Assembly (NCBI GenBank): GCA_027009865.1 | Contig: JALVCR010000047.1 | Coordinates: 1-15,546, forward strand | Origin: Campylobacterales bacterium | GTDB taxonomy: Bacteria; Campylobacterota; Campylobacteria; Campylobacterales; JAADDG01 | Direction of reading: 5' to 3' | Length of the DNA stretch: 15,546 bases | Shown: positions 1-7,411 of the stretch, in pieces | Layout of the letters: each line of letters starts with the position of its first letter | Numbering within the stretch: the stretch's first letter is position 1 | Notes under the pieces: model-generated | The model's input: the letters and a program-made list of their open reading frames with translations, nothing else | The model's database searches: none | What the model was told of the DNA's origin: nothing | Made by a program: the position numbers and the translations under genes

Positions 1-2
1 TT

Positions 3-293
3 TATAAAACCAAAGTTTACGGAAAAGCTGCTTGGTATTATCTTTTGTCCAAAGAGCCTAAAAAGGCTTTAGATAGCTCTAAAAGAGCTGTTTTGATGGG
101 AGAGAATTTTGCTTACGAATTTTTGGCCGATTCCTATTTGATTTTGGGAGATTTGAAAAAGGCTAAAATAAATTATGATAAATTTAAAAATAGCATTTCA
201 AACGCTACATTTTTCACAAAAAAGAGTTTTGAAATTTTAAGCAGGATATATAAAGATTTTGATAAAAAACAAGCTGAAAATTTTATGAAATGA
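3..293 (+). CDS. 3' end of a TPR-like protein gene (partial, start outside window)
   Basis: The reading frame is open from the left edge (first full codon at base 3) to a TGA at 291-293, so only the last 96 residues are visible. A TTG at 45 could be read as a start, but the frame continues upstream with protein-like sequence and there is no ribosome binding site, so it is almost certainly internal. The residues form amphipathic helix pairs with the tetratricopeptide spacing, for example EPKKALDSSKRAVLMG followed by AYEFLADSYLILGDLKKAK. This indicates a helical-repeat scaffold protein. No enzymatic motif is visible, and the function and cellular location cannot be judged without the N-terminus. 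It is followed by a 142-bp AT-rich gap, so it is probably not in the same operon as the KaiC-like gene downstream. I see no convincing hairpin terminator after it. Confidence 0.7.
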   Translation, partial: YKTKVYGKAAWYYLLSKEPKKALDSSKRAVLMGENFAYEFLADSYLILGDLKKAKINYDKFKNSISNATFFTKKSFEILSRIYKDFDKKQAENFMK

Positions 294-406
294 TTTTATA
301 AATTATTTCTTAAAATAGTAAAAATATAAATAATCTTGCCGTAAGTTCTTCTTTTTAATCTTCTAAATTTTATGATATTTAAGTAGCATTAAAAATTTTT
401 GTCTTT

Positions 407-415
407 TGCTATAAT
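407..415 (+). promoter_or_regulatory. Extended -10 promoter of the KaiC-like operon
   Basis: The sequence TGCTATAAT matches the extended -10 consensus TGnTATAAT exactly, with the hexamer at 410-415. No good -35 is seen; the upstream bases are T- and A-rich runs, as is usual for the housekeeping sigma factor in Campylobacterota. Transcription would be expected to start around 421-423, giving a leader of only about 13-15 nt that contains little more than the AAGGAG ribosome binding site at 425-430. The rest of the intergenic region 294-406 is AT-rich and holds nothing else I can name. Confidence 0.65.
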
Positions 416-435
416 TTTTTAAAAAAGGAGCGCTA

Positions 436-1314
436 ATGTCAGATAATGATAACTATTTTTCTTATCAAAATCCGGAAATTATCAAAGATAGTATTTTTAT
501 AGGCTCTAAAGCTCTTGAAAACGCTCCTGAGATTGTCGGAGTTTCAACAGGAATTGAAGGGCTTGACGAGCTTTTTTTTACTCTTAAAGAAGAAAACGGC
601 AAATTAGAGCAAGTCTCTCTTAAAGGAGTTCCAAAGTATAGCGTTTTTAATATTACGGGAGTAAGCGATACCGGAAAAAGTTTGATGGCGGAACAGTTTG
701 CCATAATGCAGGCAAAAAGAGGAGATAAGGTGGTTTTTATTACGGTTGAAACTCCTGCTAATTTTGTAATAGCTTCTCTTAAATATCGGGCTCTTGCAAT
801 GGGGTATGATTTTAAGGAGTTTGAAGATAATATAATTTTAATTGATGCTGCAAGCTATAGCAGGCTTAGGGATAATATTTCTGATTTACTGGCAACCCTT
901 GCTTATGCTATTAAAGAATATAAAGTTAAATTTACAGTTATAGATTCGATTACCGGTCTTTTTGAAAATAGGGAGATGATGGCAAGAGCTATTGTTAGAA
1001 GAGTTTATAATTTTCTTAAAAAGTGGTATCAAACAGCTTGGCTTATTAGTCAAAAAAGAAGTTCTCATGAAGAGCTTAGCGCTGAAGCGGCGGGCGGATA
1101 TGCGGTAGGTCATATCGTGGATGGAACAATGATAGTGGCTAAAGAGCTTATTTTAACTCAATATGCAGCTAAAATATATAAAGCTAATATTGGGGATATA
1201 GTTCGTTTGTTTAGAATTGACGGATGCCGTATGAGTGGGCATGATACTAAAACGCACTATATGGAAATTACTCAAACAGGAATAGTAAAAATATTAGGGC
1301 CTATTAATTCTTAA
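436..1314 (+). CDS. Single-domain KaiC-like RecA-fold ATPase
   Basis: This 292-residue protein has the layout of a KaiC/RadA-type P-loop ATPase. Residues 34-46 (VGVSTGIEGLDEL) are the typical KaiC entry motif, 75-82 (GVSDTGKS) are Walker A, 101-107 (FITVETP) match the strand carrying the catalytic glutamate, and 166-170 (FTVID) are Walker B. Residues 219-237 (AGGYAVGHIVDGTMIVAKE) resemble the late core strand region of the family. Clock KaiC has two such domains; this protein has one, and I see no counterpart of the clock phosphorylation sites, so it should not be called a circadian protein. There is no signal peptide or membrane segment, so it is cytoplasmic. The ATG at 436 is preceded by AAGGAG with 5-nt spacing. 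The next gene begins 16 nt later and encodes the known genomic partner family of such ATPases, so the two very likely work together. Similar single-domain KaiC proteins are best known from archaea and some thermophilic bacteria. Substrate and output are unknown. Confidence 0.85.
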   Translation: MSDNDNYFSYQNPEIIKDSIFIGSKALENAPEIVGVSTGIEGLDELFFTLKEENGKLEQVSLKGVPKYSVFNITGVSDTGKSLMAEQFAIMQAKRGDKVVFITVETPANFVIASLKYRALAMGYDFKEFEDNIILIDAASYSRLRDNISDLLATLAYAIKEYKVKFTVIDSITGLFENREMMARAIVRRVYNFLKKWYQTAWLISQKRSSHEELSAEAAGGYAVGHIVDGTMIVAKELILTQYAAKIYKANIGDIVRLFRIDGCRMSGHDTKTHYMEITQTGIVKILGPINS

Positions 1315-1330
1315 AACAAAGGAGGAGATA

Positions 1331-1996
1331 ATGATAGTTTTAAACGGTAATGAAATTGCGATAGATGAAAAGGGAATGGAAAGAATTGTAGAGAGGGTTT
1401 TTTTTAAATCAATAGATCTTTTGGGAGGAATAAAAAAACTTGCCAAATATCGCACACTTACGTGGCTTCCAAGTCTATCACGCGCAGCTTTTGCAATTGT
1501 CTTAAGAGAAGAGTATCTCAAAACAGAGGATGAGATAGCCGCATATATCGGACTTACGAAAGTTACTGTCCGAAATATTTTAAGAGCAGATTCCAATGCT
1601 GCGATATATAAAATAAGTCATATGGATGAATTGGAAGAGAGCGAAAAAAGGGAGCTTAAAATCCATATAGCAGGAGGTATTGCAAAACTTGCTTATAAAC
1701 TTGTAAAAGATGGTCAAGATGCTCAAACTATACTTGATTTTTGCCATCAGATGACTAGCGAATCTATAAAAGCAATAGATTGTGAGAGTCCGTGGGCATA
1801 CCTTGTGCTTAAACATACTAAAGGCATTGGATATCCCATTATGAATGCCGAAATTTTATCAAATCGTTTAAAAGATATTAAAATAAAAGGAATTAATGGA
1901 GAAGAGGTAGCTAAAGGGCTTTTTTATCCTATTAAAACTCCGGCTAAATTGCTTCATGAAATAAAAGAGTATCTTGATATGAAAAACGGAGTGTAA
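1331..1996 (+). CDS. Near-KaiC probable regulatory protein with helix-turn-helix
   Basis: This 221-residue soluble protein follows the KaiC-like gene after 16 nt and has a very strong ribosome binding site (AGGAGG at 1320-1325, ATG at 1331). Its N-terminal part (about 36-87) resembles, from memory, the family described as a domain found next to KaiC-like proteins (TIGR03879, 'near_KaiC_dom'). Visible hallmarks are the run KYRTLTWLPSLSRAAFAIVL at 39-58 and the predicted helix-turn-helix TEDEIAAYIGLTKVTVRNIL at 65-84, with the recognition helix around 76-86. Residues 105-145 are helical. The C-terminal part (150-221) contains the motif GIGYPI at 165-170 and has no function I recognise. The likely role is DNA-binding or regulatory output controlled by the upstream ATPase; this is inferred from the helix-turn-helix and the gene pairing, and no target site is known. 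It ends 5 nt from the stop codon of the opposing pflA gene. Confidence 0.75.
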   Translation: MIVLNGNEIAIDEKGMERIVERVFFKSIDLLGGIKKLAKYRTLTWLPSLSRAAFAIVLREEYLKTEDEIAAYIGLTKVTVRNILRADSNAAIYKISHMDELEESEKRELKIHIAGGIAKLAYKLVKDGQDAQTILDFCHQMTSESIKAIDCESPWAYLVLKHTKGIGYPIMNAEILSNRLKDIKIKGINGEEVAKGLFYPIKTPAKLLHEIKEYLDMKNGV

Positions 1997-2001
1997 ATAA
2001 G

Positions 2002-4380
2002 TTAATTTATCAAAGATAGATTATCTATACAAAGTTCTTTCCATGAAGATGTGGTATTTAATTCTTTGCACTTTTTAAAGAAGTTTTTTGCTTGGTTTGT
2101 CTCTTTTAATTTTAAAGAGAGCTCTCCCGCAAGGTAGAGAGCTCTGCTTTTATCATTTAAGTTTTTAACTCTATTTATTAAATTTTTTGCAATATTTAAA
2201 GCTTCTTTATTTTTTTCAGCTCTCTTTAGCGCTTCTATGTAGATAAACTCAATTTCTGGAGAGTATGGATGGAGCTTTTTTATATTTTGCAAATTTACTA
2301 TTTTTTTTGCGAAATTTAAAACGCTTAATTCATCTAATTTATTTAGAGCAGCTTTTACGATTTGATAGAATATATCTATATTTTTAAAATCATCTTTATA
2401 CTCTTTTTCAAGTTCATTAGCCTTTTTTATCATATCGGGATATCTGTTTAAGTTTTTCAAAGCATAGAATTCCAAATATTTAGCTTCTTTTCTGACAGGC
2501 TTTTTTAAAAGAGAGGAGAGAGATTTGATATCGGATAAAATTTCCAATATTTTTTCGTTTTTATTTTCATTTTTATATAAAGCTAATCCTCTGTATAGCC
2601 ATTGAAGCTTATTTTGAAGGTTCTTTTCAAATTGATGCTTTCTGAAAATTTTATAAGCCTTTTGATATAGGGATAAGTTTAAATAGCACTCAAAAAGCTC
2701 TCTGTCATATTTTGAAGGTATTTTTAGAGAATATTTTTCTATAAGAGCGTTTGTTTTTTCACATCTGTTTTGCAAAAGATTTTCTATTGCATAATTTAAA
2801 GCCGCTTTTTTTATTATTTTTTCAACTTCCTTTTTTTTATTAGTTACGCTTTTTAACTCCTTTTCCATATCCAAAATTTGAGCATATCTTTTAAGCTTTA
2901 AGAGAAGTTTTGCTTTTTCGAAATACGCCTTTTTTACAACGTCTTCGTCTTGATAGTTTTCTATGATGTAATCATACTTTTTTAAAGTTTTTGTAGCGTT
3001 TTGATCCGGTTTTACCAAAACCAATAAATCAAGCCTCTCTTTTACAAAATCCACAAACTCTCCCAAAGGAAACATTTCTTCATACTCTTTGTAATATTTA
3101 TAAGCCTTTTTTGTATCTTTAGCTTTGTCATACCAAAAGGCTCTGTTTTTTACCAGCTCTTCATAAAAATTAAATCTCTTTTTATGTTTTTTGGGAATTT
3201 GCTCTATTAGTTTATCGGCTATAACAGCGGCTACTTCGGGGAGATTGTTTGCGGCAAGTTTTTGGGCTATGTAGTATGCTCTTATTTTATCTTCAAGATA
3301 GAAATTTGGATTTGCTTTTAAAATTTTTAGAAAATACTCTTTGGCTTTTTTATATTTTGCAAGCTTAAAAAGCAGCCATGCGATTCTGTCAGCAGCCGTG
3401 GAAGCAACTTCTATGTTTTTTGTAGAGTAGTAGATATCTTTATACATCCTCAAAGCTTTTTTGGGTTTGGATTCAGCATAAATATCGGCTAAATATATTT
3501 TTGCAAGTTCGGTAAATTTGCTGTTTTTATACTCAGAAGTTAAAACATTTAAATAGTAAAGAGCATTTTTTTTAAGCCCGCTGTGGAGATAGGCTTTTGA
3601 TAAAAGCATTAAAACTTCGGTTAAATTTGGATTTGAAGGAAATCTTTTTATCCATTTCTTTGCAAGGGAGGCTAAATCGGAATATGATACTTTTATTTTG
3701 AAATCTTTTCCATTTTTTAAAGATAAAAATTTATCCATCGCTCTCATCTTATAGAGCATAATTTCGCTCATAAAAAGAGTATCTGGATATTTTTTTATTA
3801 TATAGTCGGCTTCTTTTATCACATCTTCATATTCTCTTTCTTTATATAATTTTTGAAGTTGATTATATGGTTTTATATCTATTTTCTCATTATAAGAGAT
3901 TGGCTCTTTGTTTATATCAAGAGCTCCAATAAAGGGAGTTAGAAGATTATCGTAAGTTATTGGAAAATTTATTCCCTCTTTTTTCTCTTTTTTAAAATAA
4001 GAAAGCTCTTTAAAAGCTATAATTTGCCAATGGTTTGCTTTTTTTGCTTTTTTAGGAGAAATTGTTTTTTTTTCGTATAGTTTTATAGAGATCGGTATCA
4101 TTTTAACTTTTGCTTTTGGAATTATAAAAATTCTATTTTTATCTATTTTGAAAGTGGCAAATTTTAATATTTTAGAGTCGTTATAAGTTATATTTTTATC
4201 CAGATTGCACTCGATAAAAGATAAATTTATATTTTTTACCACCTTTTTGCAGTTAAAAGGGATATCGTTTTTTATATGGATTATCTCAAATTCTCTATTA
4301 TTATCTTTTGCTAAATTTACTGTAATTTCTAAAGAGAAGCAAAAAAGGGGGATTAAAAGCGAAGAGAGAAGAACTCTCAT
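2002..4380 (-). CDS. pflA: PflA, periplasmic TPR scaffold of the flagellar motor
   Basis: The 792-residue protein begins with a signal peptide (1-16, MRVLLSSLLIPLFCFS), so it is exported to the periplasm. Residues 17 to about 105 alternate in a beta-strand pattern with two cysteines (C44, C58) that could form a disulfide. A lysine-rich linker follows, and from about 175 to the end there are repeated TPR-type helix pairs (for example YEDVIKEADYIIKKYP at 184-199). Signal peptide, beta domain, linker and TPR superhelix is the architecture known for PflA of C. jejuni (about 788 residues) and H. pylori, where it forms spokes of the medial disk with PflB and is needed for motor rotation. Its place directly downstream of nuoN is also the same as in those species. 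The start lies 5 nt after the nuoN stop and has no clear Shine-Dalgarno sequence, which suggests translational coupling to nuoN. The identification rests on architecture, length and synteny, because TPR sequence alone is not diagnostic. Confidence 0.82.
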   Translation of the reverse strand: MRVLLSSLLIPLFCFSLEITVNLAKDNNREFEIIHIKNDIPFNCKKVVKNINLSFIECNLDKNITYNDSKILKFATFKIDKNRIFIIPKAKVKMIPISIKLYEKKTISPKKAKKANHWQIIAFKELSYFKKEKKEGINFPITYDNLLTPFIGALDINKEPISYNEKIDIKPYNQLQKLYKEREYEDVIKEADYIIKKYPDTLFMSEIMLYKMRAMDKFLSLKNGKDFKIKVSYSDLASLAKKWIKRFPSNPNLTEVLMLLSKAYLHSGLKKNALYYLNVLTSEYKNSKFTELAKIYLADIYAESKPKKALRMYKDIYYSTKNIEVASTAADRIAWLLFKLAKYKKAKEYFLKILKANPNFYLEDKIRAYYIAQKLAANNLPEVAAVIADKLIEQIPKKHKKRFNFYEELVKNRAFWYDKAKDTKKAYKYYKEYEEMFPLGEFVDFVKERLDLLVLVKPDQNATKTLKKYDYIIENYQDEDVVKKAYFEKAKLLLKLKRYAQILDMEKELKSVTNKKKEVEKIIKKAALNYAIENLLQNRCEKTNALIEKYSLKIPSKYDRELFECYLNLSLYQKAYKIFRKHQFEKNLQNKLQWLYRGLALYKNENKNEKILEILSDIKSLSSLLKKPVRKEAKYLEFYALKNLNRYPDMIKKANELEKEYKDDFKNIDIFYQIVKAALNKLDELSVLNFAKKIVNLQNIKKLHPYSPEIEFIYIEALKRAEKNKEALNIAKNLINRVKNLNDKSRALYLAGELSLKLKETNQAKNFFKKCKELNTTSSWKELCIDNLSLIN
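2118..2145. terminator. Candidate 9-bp hairpin, possible terminator of the KaiC operon
   Basis: AGAGCTCTC (2118-2126) and GAGAGCTCT (2137-2145) can pair perfectly around a 10-nt loop. On the + strand the stem is followed by GCTTTTAT, a short T-tract, so it could stop transcripts running out of the KaiC-like operon about 120 nt past its last stop codon. It lies inside the coding sequence of pflA on the other strand (encoding ALYLAGEL-type residues), so it may be coincidence of codon use. The T-tract is too short for a confident intrinsic terminator. Confidence 0.25.
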
Positions 4381-4385
4381 ACGCT

Positions 4386-5873
4386 TTAAAAACCGCTTGC
4401 TTTTACGTATGCAGTGATAATCTCAAGCAAAGGATTGATAAGCAAGAATGCAAAAATAGTTACAACTGTGGAAAATCCTATAATAGTTTTCAAGGCTGTA
4501 GATGCATTTTTTACATAAATAGTTCCCTCGTTTTCGATAGGATCGTGCAAGAACATATAAACTACCAATTTTAGGTAGTAATAGATTGATATAGCGCTAT
4601 TTATTGCCATAATAATTGCAAGCCATATAAATCCTGCATTAACGGCTGCTCCCATTAGATAAAGTTTTCCCCAAAATAGAGAAAATGGAGGAACGCCAGC
4701 TAATGACATCATAAAAAGTCCCATAACCACCGCGCCAAAAGGCATAATAGAAATCATTCCCGAAAATTTTGTATAAGGGTGGTCAAATCTGTCATGCCAT
4801 ATTTTGCTCTTATGTCTTGATACCCAAAGCATAGCGAAAGCTCCAAGGTTTGTAAACAAAAATAAAACCCAATACAAAAATAGAGCGCTATTTGCCTGAG
4901 TTGTTCCTATAACTATTGCGGCCATTACAAAACCGGCATGGCTTATTGAGCTGTATGCAAGCATTCTTTTAACGTCTTGCTGAACCAAAGCCATAATATT
5001 GCTTAAAGTCATTGTAATAACTACAATAGTGTATAAAACATATTGAACCCATACAATGTTTGCGTGAATTAAGAATTCAAAAATTCTTATCGCAACTACA
5101 AAACCTGCAATTTTTGGAACCACAGACATATAACCAGCAAGCGCAGCGCTTGAGCCCTCATACACGTCAGGCGTCCAAGTATGGAAGGGAACTTGAGATA
5201 ATTTAAATCCCAAAGCCGCTATCAAAAATGATACAGCCGCTAAAACCGCTACTATAGGATCGTAATTTCTCGCCTCCAAAACAGGAATCATTTTTGCAAT
5301 CTCTACTGTTCCAGTTAGAGCATATAAAATCAGTGCTCCCATTACGAAAAATCCAGCCGCCATAGCTCCCATTGTAAAATATTTGATTGCAGCCTCAAAA
5401 GATCTATCTCTGTTATGCATTGCTATTAGAGTATAAAGCGCCAAGCTTCCAAGCTCTAAGCCTATGAAAATCAAGATTAGATTATCGCTTGAGACCATAA
5501 ACTGAAAACCTGAAATCATGAATAAAAATAGGGCAAAATACTCCGGAAAAGTGTATTCATGAAATCTTTTTGACGTAAGCGCTAATGGAATAAAAAGCAT
5601 TGAGGCAAATAGAATAATTGCCTGAGACAAAATTGATATTCCATCAACCAACATTACATCAAAAAATCCTCTCACCGCTCCTTGATAACCTAAAACTGCT
5701 CCTAAGTCAAGAAGCAAAAATAGAATACTTAAAACTACATATAGCTGTTTTGATAGATTTTTTGCTATCAAATCTATACATAAAATAATCAAACCGCCGC
5801 TTATTAAAATCAGCATCGGAGCCAATGTGGCTAAATTCAACGATGCTATGCTTACTGAAATTGGCTCTAACAT
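4386..5873 (-). CDS. nuoN: NADH-quinone oxidoreductase (complex I) subunit N
   Basis: This 495-residue polytopic membrane protein is one of the three antiporter-like proton-pumping subunits of complex I and sits nearest the quinone module in the membrane arm. The family signatures are present. E140 in FIGLELGSLALY is the conserved membrane glutamate of the fifth transmembrane helix. K224 in GFKLSQVPFHTWTPDVYEGS (222-241) is the central-channel lysine, with K254 in VVPKIAG as a further channel lysine. About 14 hydrophobic segments span the whole length, the usual size for NuoN. The ATG shares one base with the stop of nuoM (TAATG at 5873), so the two are translationally coupled. The stop is 5 nt before pflA. 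Confidence 0.96.
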   Translation of the reverse strand: MLEPISVSIASLNLATLAPMLILISGGLIILCIDLIAKNLSKQLYVVLSILFLLLDLGAVLGYQGAVRGFFDVMLVDGISILSQAIILFASMLFIPLALTSKRFHEYTFPEYFALFLFMISGFQFMVSSDNLILIFIGLELGSLALYTLIAMHNRDRSFEAAIKYFTMGAMAAGFFVMGALILYALTGTVEIAKMIPVLEARNYDPIVAVLAAVSFLIAALGFKLSQVPFHTWTPDVYEGSSAALAGYMSVVPKIAGFVVAIRIFEFLIHANIVWVQYVLYTIVVITMTLSNIMALVQQDVKRMLAYSSISHAGFVMAAIVIGTTQANSALFLYWVLFLFTNLGAFAMLWVSRHKSKIWHDRFDHPYTKFSGMISIMPFGAVVMGLFMMSLAGVPPFSLFWGKLYLMGAAVNAGFIWLAIIMAINSAISIYYYLKLVVYMFLHDPIENEGTIYVKNASTALKTIIGFSTVVTIFAFLLINPLLEIITAYVKASGF

Positions 5874-7399
5874 TATTTGGCCTCCTCGATGCTATTAGCT
5901 TTTTTTATTAGCTCTTTAGCCTCTTTTGTGATGGATTTTTTCTCCATTAACTCTATCATATTCTTTACGCTGTTGTCTATTGGATTTAATACCGGTTTTG
6001 GATATATTCCAAGATAGGCAACAAGCAATACCAAAGGAATTAAAGAGGCAAGCTCCATTTTATTTAAATCTTTTAAGTTTTTGTTCTTTTCGTTAGTTAG
6101 CTCTCCAAAGAAGGATTTTTTATATAAAGATAACATATATACAGCTCCCAAAATAATTCCTGTTCCGGCAAGGAAAGTCATTGTAGGAGATACTTTATAA
6201 AAACCTATCAAAGATAAAAATTCTCCGACAAAGCCTATTGTCAATGGAAGACCTACTGATGCCATTAACATAATTCCAAAGATTGTGGCGTATTTTGGCA
6301 TAACTTTGGCAAGCCCTCCAAATTCGCTCATAAGTTTTGTATGTCTTCTGTCATATATATTTCCAACAAGCATAAACAATGCCCCGCTTACTATTCCGTG
6401 GCTTAGCATTAAGAAGATTGAACCGGTAATTCCTTCCGCATTCATTGCGAAGGTTCCTATGATAATGATTCCCATATGAGAGATTGAGCTGTAAGCGATA
6501 ACCTGTTTCATATCCTCTTGCGCATAAGCTATCATAGCCGTGTAGATTACCATGATAATAGCTATTACGGCAATTGGAGTTATAAAATATATTGATGCGT
6601 CTGGGAACATTGGAAGAGAGAATCTAACAAAACCGTATGTTCCCATTTTCAAAAGAACAGCCGCTAATATTACAGAACCTATTGTAGGAGCTTGTCCATG
6701 TGCGTATGGAAGCCATGTATGAAAAGGAAACATCGGAACTTTAATCGCAAAACCGATAAAGAATGCGGCAAAAAGCCAAAGCTGAATATGGAAAGGAACC
6801 ACCAAAAGCTGCCAATCTGGAATTGCAAAGCTCCAAACTCCAGTAGCTTGATAATATAGATAAGCCATATACAAAATACCAACGAGCATTATCAAAGAGC
6901 CGGCAAATGTGTATAGGAAAAATTTGATAGCCGCATAGATTCTAAGTTTAGCTCCCCAAGCTCCGATAATATATAGCATAGGAACAAGAGAAAGCTCCCA
7001 AAATACATAAAATATTATCACATCAAGAGATACGAAAACGCCAACCATTGTCATCTCTAAAAAAAGAATCGAGATGATAAGGTTTTTTACATCTTTCTCT
7101 ATTGTCAAACCTATTAGTGCTATAAGCGTCATAAAGGTGCTTAAAATCACCAAAAACAACGATATCCCGTCAACTCCTAAAAAATAGCTGATTCCATATT
7201 GAGGAATCAGGGGAAACTGCTCTATAAATTGAAACCCCGGATTTTGGGAATCGAACCCAAACCATAAAACCAAAGATAGAGCAAATTCGATAAAAGCTAC
7301 GGATATTCCGTAAGCTCTTATACTCTTTTGATCTATCATAAATCCAAACATCCCCGCTATAAAGGGAAAGAAAATCAGTAATGTTAATATAGAATCCAT
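5873..7399 (-). CDS. nuoM: NADH-quinone oxidoreductase (complex I) subunit M
   Basis: This is a 508-residue membrane protein of the antiporter-like family that forms the middle proton channel of complex I. E135 in FYVFWELSLVPM and K220 in FAIKVPMFPFHTWLP are the conserved pumping residues, and the AHGQAPTIGSVILAAVLLK segment (233-251) with K251 is the classic NuoM signature. The C-terminal tail from about 470 is charged and probably cytoplasmic. The start at 7399 is set by AAGGAG with 7-nt spacing, 12 nt downstream of nuoL, which is the widest gap in the operon within this window. The stop overlaps the nuoN start by one base. Confidence 0.96.
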   Translation of the reverse strand: MDSILTLLIFFPFIAGMFGFMIDQKSIRAYGISVAFIEFALSLVLWFGFDSQNPGFQFIEQFPLIPQYGISYFLGVDGISLFLVILSTFMTLIALIGLTIEKDVKNLIISILFLEMTMVGVFVSLDVIIFYVFWELSLVPMLYIIGAWGAKLRIYAAIKFFLYTFAGSLIMLVGILYMAYLYYQATGVWSFAIPDWQLLVVPFHIQLWLFAAFFIGFAIKVPMFPFHTWLPYAHGQAPTIGSVILAAVLLKMGTYGFVRFSLPMFPDASIYFITPIAVIAIIMVIYTAMIAYAQEDMKQVIAYSSISHMGIIIIGTFAMNAEGITGSIFLMLSHGIVSGALFMLVGNIYDRRHTKLMSEFGGLAKVMPKYATIFGIMLMASVGLPLTIGFVGEFLSLIGFYKVSPTMTFLAGTGIILGAVYMLSLYKKSFFGELTNEKNKNLKDLNKMELASLIPLVLLVAYLGIYPKPVLNPIDNSVKNMIELMEKKSITKEAKELIKKANSIEEAK

Positions 7400-7411
7400 C
7401 TACCAGCTCCT

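Noticed and set aside
45..47. TTG as the start of the first gene
   Set aside because: The frame is open to base 3, the upstream codons read as protein-like sequence, and there is no ribosome binding site.
465..704. Antisense reading frame across the KaiC-like gene, and similar frames within pflA, nuoM, nuoL, nuoI and nuoG
   Set aside because: They lie wholly inside well-supported genes on the other strand, lack ribosome binding sites and show no recognisable family features.
436..1314. Naming the ATPase KaiC, a circadian clock protein
   Set aside because: It has one KaiC domain, not two, no visible clock phosphorylation sites, and no kaiA or kaiB nearby; KaiC-like ATPases outside cyanobacteria usually have other or unknown roles.
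2026..2038. Palindrome ATAGATTATCTAT as terminator or operator
   Set aside because: The loop would be too short for a real hairpin unless inner pairs open, the stem is AT-only in effect, and it lies in pflA coding sequence.
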